35,814 nt of DNA from an uncultured Christensenellaceae bacterium (GTDB lineage Bacteria; Bacillota; Clostridia; Christensenellales; Borkfalkiaceae), in contig CAJUJO010000016.1 in the NCBI GenBank assembly GCA_910586675.1, positions 1-35,814 on the forward strand, given 5' to 3'. The position numbers and the translations under genes are program-made. Below are positions 1 to 9,140 of this stretch, one piece after another (positions within the stretch are counted from its first letter, which is position 1; every line of letters starts with the position of its first letter). Under the pieces are notes generated by a model that was given only the letters and a program-made list of their open reading frames with translations, searched no databases and was not told the DNA's origin.

Positions 1-27
1 ATCAGGGCTATGCCCGAAAATGAAATA

Positions 28-46
28 CCACCCGCTACGCGGGTGG
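28..46. terminator. GC-rich hairpin at window edge
   Basis: A perfect 8-bp stem (28-35 pairs with 39-46) around a 3-nt loop. It is followed on the plus strand by an A/T-rich stretch and on the minus strand by TATTTCATTTT. It probably terminates a gene lying left of the window, but neither side has a clean T-run and no gene is visible in bases 1-27. Confidence 0.4.
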
Positions 47-107
47 ATTATTATTGGAAAAACGGAGCTGAAAATAAAAAATTTTTGTAAATTTTTTCCT
101 TAGTCTA

Positions 108-135
108 TTGATTTTTTGCATTGCTATGTTATAAT
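108..135 (+). promoter_or_regulatory. sigma-A promoter of the arabinose operon
   Basis: The -35 is TTGATT (108-113) and the -10 is TATAAT (130-135) with a 16-bp spacer. An A/T-rich imperfect palindrome (77-84 with 89-96) lies just upstream, and a perfect 6-bp inverted repeat (TGGGCT at 141-146, AGCCCA at 154-159) lies at the expected transcription start. Either could be a repressor site. No AraR gene is in the window. Confidence 0.7.
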
Positions 136-178
136 ATCACTGGGCTTGCAATTAGCCCATTAAACTTAGGGGGCACAT

Positions 179-1777
179 ATGTCGGAAACAACAAAGCAGC
201 TCATCGAAGCGGGCAGAACGGCGCTCGGGATCGAATTCGGTTCCACGCGCATCAAAGCCGTTTTGGTGGACGAAAATAACGCGCCCGTCGCATCGGGCGG
301 GCACGAGTGGGAAAACCGTTTGGAAAACGGCATTTGGACGTACACGCTCGAAGATATTATTTCGGGCTTGCAGGACTGTTACCGCAAGATGGCAGAGGAC
401 GTAAATCAAAAATACGGCGTTACGCTTACGAAAATCGGAGCCATAGGCATTTCCGCCATGATGCACGGCTATATGGTGTTTGACAAGGCAGATAACCTTC
501 TCGTTCCGTTTAGAACGTGGCGGAACAACAACGCGGCATATGCCGCCGACCGGCTTACCGAGCTGTTCGGCTATCATATCCCCGCGCGCTGGTCGGTTGC
601 GCATCTGTACCAGGCGATCTTAAACGGCGAAGGGCACGTTAAGGATATCGCCTTCCAGACGACGCTCGAAGGCTACGTGCATTATATGCTCACGGGCAGA
701 AAGGTCATCGGGATTGGCGAGGCTTCGGGAATGTTCCCCGTCGACCCGAACACAAAACAATACAACGCGAAGATGCTTGCGCAGTTTAACACGCTCGTAA
801 AGGATAAATATCTTCCCTTCAAGCTGGAAGAAATTCTTCCCGAGATCCTCGTCGCGGGGGAAGAAGCGGGGCGACTCACCGAAGAGGGCGCGCGTCTTCT
901 CGACCCTTCGGGAAATTTACAGAGCGGGATTCCGCTCTGTCCGCCCGAGGGCGATGCAGGCACGGGAATGGTCGCGACCAACAGCGTAAAGCGCCGTACG
1001 GGTAATGTGTCCGCGGGCACGAGCGTGTTTGCCATGATCGTGCTCGAAAAGGAGCTTTCCAAAGCCTATCCCGAAATCGACCTCGTTACGACGCCCGTGG
1101 GCGATCTCGTCGGTATGGTGCACTGCAACAATTGCACGTCGGACATTAACGGCTGGGTCAGTCTTTTCGGGGAATTTGCCGCCCTCGCGGGCGCGGATAT
1201 CCCCAAATGGAAGCTGTACGACATGCTCTATTTCGAGGCGGAAAAGGGCGATAAGGACTGCGGCGGATTGCTCTCCTACAACTACGTTTCCAACGAGCAC
1301 GTAACCAAGGTGGACGCGGGGCGGCCGCTCTTCGTTCGCACCTCGGAAGGGAAATTCAACCTCGCAAACGTCATGCGCACGCACCTGTATTCGGCATTCG
1401 GCGCGCTCAAAGTCGGCTGCGACATCATGCTCAAAGAAGAGGGCGTAAAGCTCGACGTCATCACGGGGCACGGCGGACTGTTTAAGACGGAGCGCGTCGG
1501 GCAGAGTTTTCTCGCGGCGGCGCTCGGCGTGCCCGTTACCGTCATGAAGACGGCGGGAGAGGGCGGAGCCTGGGGAATTGCCGTTCTCGCAAATTACGTT
1601 ATTACCAAAAAGACGGGCGAAAGACTGGAAGCGTATTTGTCCGAACGCGTGTTCAAGGGGCAGGAGGGTGTAACGCTTGCGCCCGACCCCGAAGACGTAA
1701 AGGGCTTCGAAGCGTTTACCGATCGCTACATAAAGGGGCTTCCCATCGTGCGCGAAGCGGTATATTCGTTGAAATAA
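179..1777 (+). CDS. araB: L-ribulokinase-type FGGY carbohydrate kinase
   Basis: Expected to phosphorylate L-ribulose to L-ribulose 5-phosphate with ATP in the cytoplasm, the second step of L-arabinose catabolism. The 532-aa product has the FGGY N-terminal phosphate-binding segment (LGIEFGSTRIKAVLV, about residues 16-30), a G-T-G loop near residue 261 and the second ATPase-fold half (NVSAGTSVFAM, about 277-287). It is slightly shorter than the roughly 560-aa AraB of E. coli or B. subtilis and belongs to the clostridial branch of FGGY kinases, which is often annotated only generically. The start is supported by the AGGGGG run at 168-173. It is the first gene of araB-araD-araA, and this context is what makes ribulokinase the best call rather than xylulokinase or another FGGY activity. 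Confidence 0.85.
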   Translation: MSETTKQLIEAGRTALGIEFGSTRIKAVLVDENNAPVASGGHEWENRLENGIWTYTLEDIISGLQDCYRKMAEDVNQKYGVTLTKIGAIGISAMMHGYMVFDKADNLLVPFRTWRNNNAAYAADRLTELFGYHIPARWSVAHLYQAILNGEGHVKDIAFQTTLEGYVHYMLTGRKVIGIGEASGMFPVDPNTKQYNAKMLAQFNTLVKDKYLPFKLEEILPEILVAGEEAGRLTEEGARLLDPSGNLQSGIPLCPPEGDAGTGMVATNSVKRRTGNVSAGTSVFAMIVLEKELSKAYPEIDLVTTPVGDLVGMVHCNNCTSDINGWVSLFGEFAALAGADIPKWKLYDMLYFEAEKGDKDCGGLLSYNYVSNEHVTKVDAGRPLFVRTSEGKFNLANVMRTHLYSAFGALKVGCDIMLKEEGVKLDVITGHGGLFKTERVGQSFLAAALGVPVTVMKTAGEGGAWGIAVLANYVITKKTGERLEAYLSERVFKGQEGVTLAPDPEDVKGFEAFTDRYIKGLPIVREAVYSLK

Positions 1778-1799
1778 TCAAAAAGGGGATAAGGAAAAT

Positions 1800-2501
1800 A
1801 TGCTGGAACAGTTGAAAGAAAAGGTGCTAAAAGCCAATCTCGACCTCGTAAAACACAAATTGGTGCTCTTTACCTGGGGAAACGTCAGCGAGATCGACAG
1901 GGCGAGCGGGCTGGTCGTCATCAAACCCTCCGGTGTTTCGTACGACGACATGAAGGCGAGCGACATGGTCGTGGTCGATCTGAACGGAAAGGTGGTGGAG
2001 GGCGATCTGCGCCCTTCCTCCGATACGCCGACGCACATCGAATTTTATAAGGCGTTTCCGGACGTCGGCGGTGTAACGCATACGCATTCCACGTTTGCAA
2101 CGGCTTGGGCGCAGGCGGGCAGGAGCATTCCCTTTTACGGAACGACGCACGCCGATTACTTTTACGGGGATATTCCCTGCGCGCGCTCGCTCACCAAAGA
2201 GGAGATCGAGGGGGAATACGAGAGAAATACGGGGCTTGCCATCGTCGAAAAATTCCGCGAAGACGGTTTGAAACCGTTGGAAGTTCCCGGCGTGCTCATT
2301 AAGAGCCACGGCGTGTTCGCCTTCGGAAAGGATGGGGACGGATCGGTGTATAACGCGACCGTCATCGAGGAAGTTGCGAAAATGGCAGCGATCACCGAAG
2401 CGGTCAATCCGCAGGTCAAGCGCGCCGACAAGTTCATGATGGATAAGCACTACTTGCGTAAACACGGAAAGAACGCCTATTACGGGCAGACAAAAAAGTA
2501 A
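1800..2501 (+). CDS. araD: L-ribulose-5-phosphate 4-epimerase
   Basis: Converts L-ribulose 5-phosphate to D-xylulose 5-phosphate, feeding the pentose phosphate pathway. The 233-aa class II aldolase-fold protein matches the usual AraD length. The zinc ligands are present at H94, H96 (THTHST) and H170 (KSHGVF). D75 (SSDTPTH), D119 and Y228 sit at positions one residue offset from the catalytic residues of E. coli AraD (D76, D120, Y229). It follows araB by 22 bp with a GGGGATAAGGA ribosome binding site and precedes araA by 24 bp, so the three are almost certainly co-transcribed. Confidence 0.95.
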   Translation: MLEQLKEKVLKANLDLVKHKLVLFTWGNVSEIDRASGLVVIKPSGVSYDDMKASDMVVVDLNGKVVEGDLRPSSDTPTHIEFYKAFPDVGGVTHTHSTFATAWAQAGRSIPFYGTTHADYFYGDIPCARSLTKEEIEGEYERNTGLAIVEKFREDGLKPLEVPGVLIKSHGVFAFGKDGDGSVYNATVIEEVAKMAAITEAVNPQVKRADKFMMDKHYLRKHGKNAYYGQTKK

Positions 2502-2525
2502 AAAAATACATTAGGGGTATATATT

Positions 2526-3986
2526 ATGAAAGAAAAAGTAGTTTATTGGCTCACGGGTTCCCAAACGCTCTACGGAGCGGACGTGCTTGAACACGTCGCA
2601 CAGCATTCGCAGGAAATGGCGGATTACGTCAACGCGAAAATGCCCGTAACGGTGAAGTATCTTACCACATGCAAGAGCTCGGACGAAGTCGTCGAAGCGG
2701 TCAAAAGGGTCAACTCGGACGACAGTTGCGTGGGCATCATAACATGGTGCCATACTTTCTCCCCCGCGAAAATGTGGATCAAGGGGCTTCGCATGCTGCA
2801 AAAACCCATGTGCCATTTTGCGACGCAGTACAACGAGAAGCTGCCTTACGATACCATCGACATGGATTTCATGAACGAGAACCAGGCGGCGCACGGCGAC
2901 AGAGAATTCGGTTATATCGTAACGCGCCTGAGAATGGATAACAAGGTCGTCGTCGGGTACTATAAGGACGAGGAGGCGCTCAAAGAGCTTTCCGCTTGGT
3001 GCAAAGCGGCGGCGGGAATCGCGTTCTCCAAGACGGTGAAGGTCTGCCGTTTCTCCGATAACATGCGCGACGTCGCCGTAACCGAAGGCGATAAGGTGGA
3101 AGCGCACATCAATCTCGGCTGGCAGGTCGATTATTATCCCATCGGCGACCTTGTGGAATATATCCAAAAGGTAACGGAAAAAGACGTAGACGCCATGATG
3201 GCGGAATACGGCAAAAAATATACGATGGCGACCAAGAACGTGGAAGCCGTCCGCGAGCAGGCAAAGTACGAAATCGCAATCGACAGATTCTGCAAGGATA
3301 AGGGCGGCTATATCGGTATCGTCGATCACTTCGGCGCGCTTCACGGGCTCAGGCAGCTTCCCGGTCTTGCCATTCAGGACTTGCAGAGCAAGGGCTACGG
3401 ATTCGGCGCCGAAGGCGATTGGAAGATCGCGGCGCTCGGCGCGGTCATGCAGTACATGGCGGGGCAGAAGGGCACGGGACTGATGGAGGACTACACGTAC
3501 GACTTGAAGGACGGGCTCTGCCTCGGCGCGCATATGCTGGAAGTTTCCCCACTGTTTGCCGCAACCAAGCCGGAAATCCAGGTTCATCCGCTCGGCATCG
3601 GCGGCAAGGAAGATCCCGCCCGCCTCGTGTTCGAAGGAATCGCTTCGCCCGAAGCGGTCGCCGTTTCCATGATTGATATGGGCGACAGGCTGCGCCTCAT
3701 CGTTCAGAAAATCGAGCTCGTGAAGTACCCGCACAAGATGCCCAACCTTCCCGTGGGCGGGTTGATGTGGAAGTATAAGCCCAACTTTAAGGAGGGCGTT
3801 GCGGCCTGGATCTATGCGGGCGGCGCGCATCATACCGTGGTTTCTTCCGAGCTTTCCGTCCGGGATATGGTCGACCTCGGCAACATGTGGGGAATGGAAG
3901 TCGTCGTCATCGACGAAAAGACGGAAATCAACGAATTCAAGAAACAGCTTCTGTGGTCGGATCAGATCTGGAAGAGCAGAATTTAA
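2526..3986 (+). CDS. araA: L-arabinose isomerase
   Basis: Isomerises L-arabinose to L-ribulose using Mn2+, the first pathway step. The 486-aa protein aligns by eye with E. coli AraA (500 aa) from its N-terminal WLTGSQTLYG motif onward. The metal-binding and catalytic residues are present: E296 (AEGDWK), E321 (MEDYTY), H336 (GAHMLE) and H435/H436 (GGAHHTV). It is the third gene of the operon, and a strong GC hairpin directly follows the stop codon. This may lower expression of the downstream GH36 gene relative to the isomerase. Confidence 0.96.
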   Translation: MKEKVVYWLTGSQTLYGADVLEHVAQHSQEMADYVNAKMPVTVKYLTTCKSSDEVVEAVKRVNSDDSCVGIITWCHTFSPAKMWIKGLRMLQKPMCHFATQYNEKLPYDTIDMDFMNENQAAHGDREFGYIVTRLRMDNKVVVGYYKDEEALKELSAWCKAAAGIAFSKTVKVCRFSDNMRDVAVTEGDKVEAHINLGWQVDYYPIGDLVEYIQKVTEKDVDAMMAEYGKKYTMATKNVEAVREQAKYEIAIDRFCKDKGGYIGIVDHFGALHGLRQLPGLAIQDLQSKGYGFGAEGDWKIAALGAVMQYMAGQKGTGLMEDYTYDLKDGLCLGAHMLEVSPLFAATKPEIQVHPLGIGGKEDPARLVFEGIASPEAVAVSMIDMGDRLRLIVQKIELVKYPHKMPNLPVGGLMWKYKPNFKEGVAAWIYAGGAHHTVVSSELSVRDMVDLGNMWGMEVVVIDEKTEINEFKKQLLWSDQIWKSRI

Positions 3987-4003
3987 CGCAATAACGGAAT
4001 AAA

Positions 4004-4029
4004 CGGGGCGGGGCTGCGGCTCCGCCCCG
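4004..4029 (+). terminator. GC-rich hairpin between araA and GH36 gene
   Basis: An 11-bp stem with one G-U pair and a 4-nt loop (4004-4014 pairs with 4019-4029), 18 bp after the araA stop. Only four T residues follow, so it may act as a partial terminator or mRNA-stabilising hairpin rather than a full stop. The GH36 start codon lies 17 bp downstream and no separate promoter is visible. Confidence 0.6.
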
Positions 4030-4045
4030 AATTTTAAGGTCAAGC

Positions 4046-6103
4046 ATGTTTTATCAAAAATACCTTTTCGGCGATACCGCCGTCTATTATACCGAAACGC
4101 CCGTGGAAGGGCACGAGGGCAAAACGGTAATCGGGCTTGCCGCCTATCCGAAGGACGTGGAAATCGACGCGCGCACGCTTTGCTGCGACAGCATGGTACA
4201 GGTCGCCTTTACGGGAGACGAGGCGCTCGTCGATTATACGTTGGGGCTTACCATGCGCAACCGTGTCTCCGTTCTTCTTTCCGTAGTTGAACAACGGGCG
4301 GACGAATGCGGCGTCGTAACCCGTTTGACGGATGGCGCGGGCAATTATTACACGCATATGCTCCGCTATTATGAGCGGTCGGGCATATTTTCCGTATGCA
4401 CGGAGTATGAGAACGGCACGGGTGATGCTCGCACGCTCGAAATGCTGCAAAGCGTTTCGCTGAGCGGGATCGCCGCGCCCTCGCGGGGGTGCAAGAGTAC
4501 GTGCGGATTAACGCTTCACCGATTGACGAGCGCCTGGTCGCGCGAGTGCCGCTTGAAGAGCGAGCCCTTTTCCGCACTCGGACTTGATACGAGCTGGGCG
4601 CAGTATGGCGTCAGGTGCGAAAAATTCGGGCAGGTCGGCAGCATGCCCAACCGCAATTACTATCCCTTTGCGGCGATAGAGGATAAAGCAGGCGGCGTTT
4701 GCTGGGGCGCGCAGATGGAAGCGCCCTATTCGTGGCAGATGGAAGTATACGAAGAAAAGCAGACGTGCGCGCTTTCGGGCGGGCTTGCCGATTACGAGTT
4801 CGGACACTGGCGGAAGGAGATTCCCGCGGGCGGGAAATTCCGCACGCGCGAAGCCTTCTTTTGCGTGGTGCGCGGCAGTTTGTATGACGCGTGCGACGCC
4901 CTCGTGAAAGAAGCGGACGCGCGGCTTGCAGTTCCCGCTTCGGAAGAGAATATGCCCGTACTCTTCAACGAATATTGCACGACGTGGGGCTGTCCCTCGG
5001 AAGAGAATATCGAAAAGATTTTGCGCGCGTTAAATCCGTTTCCCATCGGCACGTTCGTGATCGATGCGGGTTGGTATAAGCCGGACGACAGGTGCTGGTG
5101 TAACGCAATCGGGGATTGGAGAGAGAGTAAATCGCTCTTTCCCGCGGGAATAAAACGAGTCGCCGATAAAATAAAGCAAGCGGGGATGAACGCCGGAATC
5201 TGGTTCGAGTTCGAGGTCGCGGGCAGGGACAGCGAATATTTCCACCGCGAAGATATGCTTCTCAAACGGGACGAGGCGCTTATCACGGCGAAGAACCGAC
5301 GTTTTCTCGATCTAAGGAAGGGGGAAGTTCGGGAATATCTCTCCGAACGGATGTTAAAATTTCTGCAAGAAAACGGCTTTACCTATCTTAAAATCGACTA
5401 TAACGACAATATCGGCATGGGCTGCGACGGCGCGGAAAGCTGCGGCGAGGGCGGGCGGCAAATCGCCGAGGAAAGCCTTTTATGGCTGGATAAAATTAAG
5501 CACGCCGTACCCGAAATGGTAATCGAAAACTGTTCTTCGGGCGGAAGCCGCATCGAACCGCTCCGCATGAGCAAGGTCTCCATGTGCTCCTTTTCCGACG
5601 CGCACGAATGCGCGGAGATTCCGCTCGTCGCAGCGAACGTTTCCCGTGTCGTGCCCGCACGGCAAATTCAGATATGGGCGGTCATCCGTGAAACGGACGG
5701 TATATCCCGCATTATTTATTCCGTTTGCGCGGCGATGATAGGTCGCATTTGTCTTTCGGGAGACGTTTTATCCCTCACGCAAGAGAAAATAGATTGTATC
5801 CGCGCGGGGCTTGATTTCTATGAAACAATCAAGGAAGTCGTTCGCTTCGGAAAAATCACGGAAATCAGTTCTACCGTCGAATATTACCGCGAGCCGCGCG
5901 GTCGGCAGGTATATGTCAAGGACTACAAAGATCATCGGCTTGTCATCGTCCATTTCTTGGAAGATGCGGAAGAGCTTGTCGTTTCCGCGGCAGGGTGTCG
6001 GCTCGTCGGCGCGTATACCGATTTGCATTATTCTCTGACGGACGGAACGCTGAGAATTGCGGCTGAAAATTTTCGGGCAGGCGCATTTTTATTGAAAAAA
6101 TAA
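4046..6103 (+). CDS. GH36-family alpha-galactosidase-like glycosidase
   Basis: A 685-aa retaining glycoside hydrolase of clan GH-D, close to the usual GH36 length of about 700-730 aa. The TIM-barrel signature is visible: FVIDAGWYKPDD, then YLKIDYND with the predicted nucleophile at about D451, a SSGGSR motif, and SFSDAHE with the predicted acid/base at about D518. There is no signal peptide, so it should act in the cytoplasm on imported oligosaccharides. It lies behind araBDA and a partial terminator. Family knowledge predicts alpha-galactosidase activity. The operon context makes beta-L-arabinopyranosidase plausible, because beta-L-Arap and alpha-D-Gal differ only by the C6 hydroxymethyl group (inference). 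The start is the ATG at 4046 after AAGGT. Confidence 0.85.
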   Translation: MFYQKYLFGDTAVYYTETPVEGHEGKTVIGLAAYPKDVEIDARTLCCDSMVQVAFTGDEALVDYTLGLTMRNRVSVLLSVVEQRADECGVVTRLTDGAGNYYTHMLRYYERSGIFSVCTEYENGTGDARTLEMLQSVSLSGIAAPSRGCKSTCGLTLHRLTSAWSRECRLKSEPFSALGLDTSWAQYGVRCEKFGQVGSMPNRNYYPFAAIEDKAGGVCWGAQMEAPYSWQMEVYEEKQTCALSGGLADYEFGHWRKEIPAGGKFRTREAFFCVVRGSLYDACDALVKEADARLAVPASEENMPVLFNEYCTTWGCPSEENIEKILRALNPFPIGTFVIDAGWYKPDDRCWCNAIGDWRESKSLFPAGIKRVADKIKQAGMNAGIWFEFEVAGRDSEYFHREDMLLKRDEALITAKNRRFLDLRKGEVREYLSERMLKFLQENGFTYLKIDYNDNIGMGCDGAESCGEGGRQIAEESLLWLDKIKHAVPEMVIENCSSGGSRIEPLRMSKVSMCSFSDAHECAEIPLVAANVSRVVPARQIQIWAVIRETDGISRIIYSVCAAMIGRICLSGDVLSLTQEKIDCIRAGLDFYETIKEVVRFGKITEISSTVEYYREPRGRQVYVKDYKDHRLVIVHFLEDAEELVVSAAGCRLVGAYTDLHYSLTDGTLRIAAENFRAGAFLLKK

Positions 6104-6146
6104 ATTCGGAGTGGACGTTCCGTTTTTATGTTTGTCGTTCAAAAAC

Positions 6147-6175
6147 TTGTTTTTGACGCGCGGGTATGATATAAT
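6147..6175 (+). promoter_or_regulatory. sigma-A promoter for UDPGP gene
   Basis: The -35 is TTGTTT (6147-6152) and the -10 is TATAAT (6170-6175), spacer 17 bp. A TTGACG at 6153-6158 is too close to the -10 to serve as its -35. Confidence 0.6.
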
Positions 6176-6220
6176 ATTTTAAGGGATGAGAGGCGGAAAA
6201 AACCGCAAGCGGAGGAAGAG

Positions 6221-7447
6221 ATGAATTACGAAAAAACAGCAAGCGACCTCGCCGCGAGGGGGCAGGAGCACCTGCTCGCTTACTACGGGGAACTCGGCGA
6301 AGAAGAGAAAAAACGGTTGCTTTCCCAAATCGAGGAAATCAAATGGGATGAAATCGCGCTTTGGAAGAATCCGCGGGACTTGAGCGGAAAGGGAAAAATC
6401 ACTCCTATACCGGGCTTAAAAATTTCTGAAATTTCCGCGCGGCGCGCGGAATTCCAAGCAATCGGCGCGGAAGCCGTTAAAGAGCATAAGGTCGGCGCGG
6501 TGCTCCTTGCGGGCGGTCAAGGTACGCGGCTTGGCTCTGACGCTCCGAAGGGCGCGTACGACGTCGGGCTTACCCGCCCCGTCTATATCTTCGAGCGGCT
6601 TATTTGCAACCTTTCGGAAGTGTGCGAAAAATTCGGGGCGTACGTTCCGCTCTATATCATGACGAGCGATAAAAACGATAAAGAGACGCGCGCCTTTCTC
6701 GCGGAACACAATTTTTTCGGATATCCCGAGGAATATATCGCTTTTTTCGTACAAGATATGGCGGCAAGCGTGGATTTTACGGGCAAAATTCTTCTCGAAG
6801 AGAAGGACAGACTCGCCCTTTCGCCGAACGGTAACGGCGGGTGGTATTCCTCGCTCATCCGCGCGGGGCTTCTTACGGATGCCGAGGCGCGCGGTGTGGA
6901 ATGGTTCAACGTGTTCGCGGTGGATAATGTCTTGCAGAGAATTGCCGATCCCGCTTTTATCGGCGCGGCGATCGAAAGCGGCGTGAACTGCGCCGCCAAG
7001 GTTGTCCGCAAAACCGCGCCCGAAGAGCGCGTCGGCGTGCTTTGTCTCGAAGACGGGCTCCCCAACGTGATCGAGTATTACGAACTTTCCGAGGAAATGG
7101 CGCACGCGCGGAACAAGGACGGCAGCCTGCTTTATTCGGACGGCGTCATTCTCAATTATCTCTTTCGCGCGAGCAAGTTAAAGGAGATTTCGGCAAAAAA
7201 AATTCCCGTTCACGTCGCAAAAAAGAAGATTCCCTTCCTCGACGGTGCGGGCAATAAAGTTTTTCCCGATGCGGAAAACGGGTATAAATTCGAAACGCTC
7301 ATTCTTGACATGATAAAGCTTATGGGCAGCTGCCTTCCGTATGAAGTGGAGCGGGAAAAGGAATTTGCGCCCATCAAGAATAAAACGGGAACAGACAGCG
7401 TCGAAACGGCGCGGGAACTCCTGCGCAGAAACGGAGTTGTATTATGA
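6221..7447 (+). CDS. UDPGP-family UDP-sugar pyrophosphorylase
   Basis: A 408-aa nucleotidyltransferase of the eukaryote-like UDPGP/UAP1 family, predicted to form a UDP-sugar from UTP and a sugar 1-phosphate. The signature LAGGQGTRLG is at residues 96-105, followed by APKGAYDVG; NGNGGWYSSL and FAVDNVLQRIADP carry the nucleotide and sugar-binding region typical of UAP1-like proteins. Which sugar is used (GlcNAc-1-P, Glc-1-P or another) cannot be read from the sequence. The start follows a GGAGGAAGAG ribosome binding site. The stop overlaps the next ATG by 4 bp (ATGA), so the two proteins are translationally coupled. Confidence 0.8.
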   Translation: MNYEKTASDLAARGQEHLLAYYGELGEEEKKRLLSQIEEIKWDEIALWKNPRDLSGKGKITPIPGLKISEISARRAEFQAIGAEAVKEHKVGAVLLAGGQGTRLGSDAPKGAYDVGLTRPVYIFERLICNLSEVCEKFGAYVPLYIMTSDKNDKETRAFLAEHNFFGYPEEYIAFFVQDMAASVDFTGKILLEEKDRLALSPNGNGGWYSSLIRAGLLTDAEARGVEWFNVFAVDNVLQRIADPAFIGAAIESGVNCAAKVVRKTAPEERVGVLCLEDGLPNVIEYYELSEEMAHARNKDGSLLYSDGVILNYLFRASKLKEISAKKIPVHVAKKKIPFLDGAGNKVFPDAENGYKFETLILDMIKLMGSCLPYEVEREKEFAPIKNKTGTDSVETARELLRRNGVVL

Positions 7448-7794
7448 CGGATAATCAGGCAAGCAGGGAAGCGTTGGATTTCGTCGGAAAGGTTGCGGAG
7501 TTGAATCGGCAGCTTGCCGACGTGTTTAACAGCGGAAACGTGGAAATATTCACGCAAATGAACGGCACCATAAAAGAAATTTACGCTTTGCAGCACGGCA
7601 GTGAGGACTATATTTTACAATCGGTAGACGAAGACTGCGCCGTCATTTACGGAAATTTCGATATGATTATCGCCGTGCTCCGCACGACGGAAAACGGCGA
7701 AATCGACAAGGGCGCGCAGAAAGCGATCGATAAGCTTCTGCGCAACATTCACAAAGCCACCGTGAACATCGCAGGCGCGTTCGGCTTGATATAA
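7444..7794 (+). CDS. small unknown protein coupled to UDPGP gene
   Basis: A 116-aa soluble, mainly helical protein that I do not recognise. It has no signal peptide, membrane segment or metal-binding motif. Its ATG overlaps the stop of the UDP-sugar pyrophosphorylase gene by 4 bp, which suggests stoichiometric or partner synthesis. Composition matches the neighbours, so it looks native to this genome. No function is assigned. Confidence 0.75.
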   Translation: MTDNQASREALDFVGKVAELNRQLADVFNSGNVEIFTQMNGTIKEIYALQHGSEDYILQSVDEDCAVIYGNFDMIIAVLRTTENGEIDKGAQKAIDKLLRNIHKATVNIAGAFGLI

Positions 7795-7836
7795 GGCAAC
7801 GGGAAATTTTTATTCTGGAGTTACGTAAGATAAATT

Positions 7837-9027
7837 ATGGCAAGAAAGAAAAGCGGAATGAATCAGCACGAACGACGCGCGGTCAAAAAAGCGGGCCGCG
7901 CCGCGAAGGAAGCTGCGAGGAAGAATCCGAAAGGGTTTTTGATTGCCGTTGCCGTTCTGTTGGCGATTGCTCTCCTTGCGGGGGCCTGTTATTACCTTTT
8001 CGTCGTAAAAAAACGGGGCAAAGAGGGGGAGCCGCTCAAAACGGGAGAGCTCTCCGTCCACTTTCTCGAGCTTGGCAACAAATATGCGGGCGATTGCACG
8101 CTCATCAAAATAGGGAATACCGAAGTGCTCATCGACGCGGGATCGAGAAAGGGTTCTGCGGAAACGCTCGTCCCCGAAATCAAAAAATTGTGCACGGACG
8201 GCGTGCTCGAATACGTCATCGCGACGCATGCCGATCAGGATCATATCGCTGCGTTTATCGGCACGAAGGATGCTCCGGGCATTTTCGACAGCTTTGCATG
8301 CAGGACGATCATCGACTTTCCGCTTACCAATAAAGCGGACGGCGTCACGGTAAAGGAATACTGTGCCAAGCGCGACGCCGAGGTTGCGGGGGGCGCGGTG
8401 CATTATACCGCGCTTGAATGTTGGAAAGAAGAAAACGGTGCAAAAAAGAGTTATGCGCTCGCCGACAACGTTACCATGAATATTCTGTATAATTATTATT
8501 ATGAGAATAAATCGTCGGACGAGAATAACTATTCCGTATGTATGTTGCTCACGCAGGGGAATTACAATTATCTGTTTACAGGCGATCTGGAAGAGAAAGG
8601 AGAGGAATATCTCGTAGAGTATAACAAGCTTCCGAAATGCAAGCTTTTCAAGGGCGGACATCATGGCAGTAAAACTTCGAGCACGGATACGCTGCTTTCG
8701 GTTGTTCAGCCGGAAACGGTTTGCGTTTGCTGCTGCGCGGGCGCGCCCGAGTACACGACGGATAACGACAATACTTTTCCGACGCAGGCGTTTGTTAACC
8801 GTGTCGCGCGGTATACAGATAAAATATATGTTACCACGCTTGCAACGGACGTATATATCTCCGATGACGGCAAGACTAAGAGCTGGGAATATACTTCGAT
8901 GAACGGACATATTACCGTAATATCGGACGGGGTTAGCTTTGACCTGCGCGCGAGCAATCATCTTACCGTTTTGAAGGATACGGAGTGGTTTAAGGGCAAT
9001 CGAACGTGGCCCGCTTACGGAAAATAA
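7837..9027 (+). CDS. membrane-anchored ComEC-like MBL-fold hydrolase
   Basis: A 396-aa protein with a basic N-terminus, a single transmembrane segment (about residues 33-57) and a metallo-beta-lactamase domain facing outward by the positive-inside rule. The metal motif THADQDH (H131, D133, D135, H136) and a later GGHHGSKTSS loop, equivalent to the PHHGS of ComEC/Rec2 C-terminal domains, are visible. Related stand-alone proteins are thought to act on nucleic acids or phosphodiesters at the cell surface, but the substrate is unknown. There is no ComEC channel domain here. The ribosome binding site is weak. An AT-rich 10-bp inverted repeat (9053-9062 with 9071-9080) follows the gene. Confidence 0.75.
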   Translation: MARKKSGMNQHERRAVKKAGRAAKEAARKNPKGFLIAVAVLLAIALLAGACYYLFVVKKRGKEGEPLKTGELSVHFLELGNKYAGDCTLIKIGNTEVLIDAGSRKGSAETLVPEIKKLCTDGVLEYVIATHADQDHIAAFIGTKDAPGIFDSFACRTIIDFPLTNKADGVTVKEYCAKRDAEVAGGAVHYTALECWKEENGAKKSYALADNVTMNILYNYYYENKSSDENNYSVCMLLTQGNYNYLFTGDLEEKGEEYLVEYNKLPKCKLFKGGHHGSKTSSTDTLLSVVQPETVCVCCCAGAPEYTTDNDNTFPTQAFVNRVARYTDKIYVTTLATDVYISDDGKTKSWEYTSMNGHITVISDGVSFDLRASNHLTVLKDTEWFKGNRTWPAYGK

Positions 9028-9101
9028 ACGGTGAGTTTTGTCCCGATGCGGCATAATTTTTCGCTTGACTGAAAAATTATTAAAAAGAGTATCAAAATAA
9101 C

Positions 9102-9130
9102 TTGCCTTTTTTTGCAAAAAAAGTTACAAT
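9102..9130 (+). promoter_or_regulatory. promoter of tRNA-Ser(CGA)
   Basis: The -35 is TTGCCT (9102-9107) and the -10 is TACAAT (9125-9130), spacer 17 bp, ending 10 bp before the mature tRNA 5' end. Confidence 0.6.
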
Positions 9131-9140
9131 AAACAGGCTT

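Noticed and set aside
2511..4043. 510-aa open frame on the minus strand opposite araA
   Set aside because: It is the complementary shadow of araA, a certain gene; it shows no family motif.
7810..9117. 435-aa open frame on the minus strand
   Set aside because: Antisense to the MBL-fold gene, arginine-rich and without domains; the plus-strand gene has a membrane helix and metal motifs.
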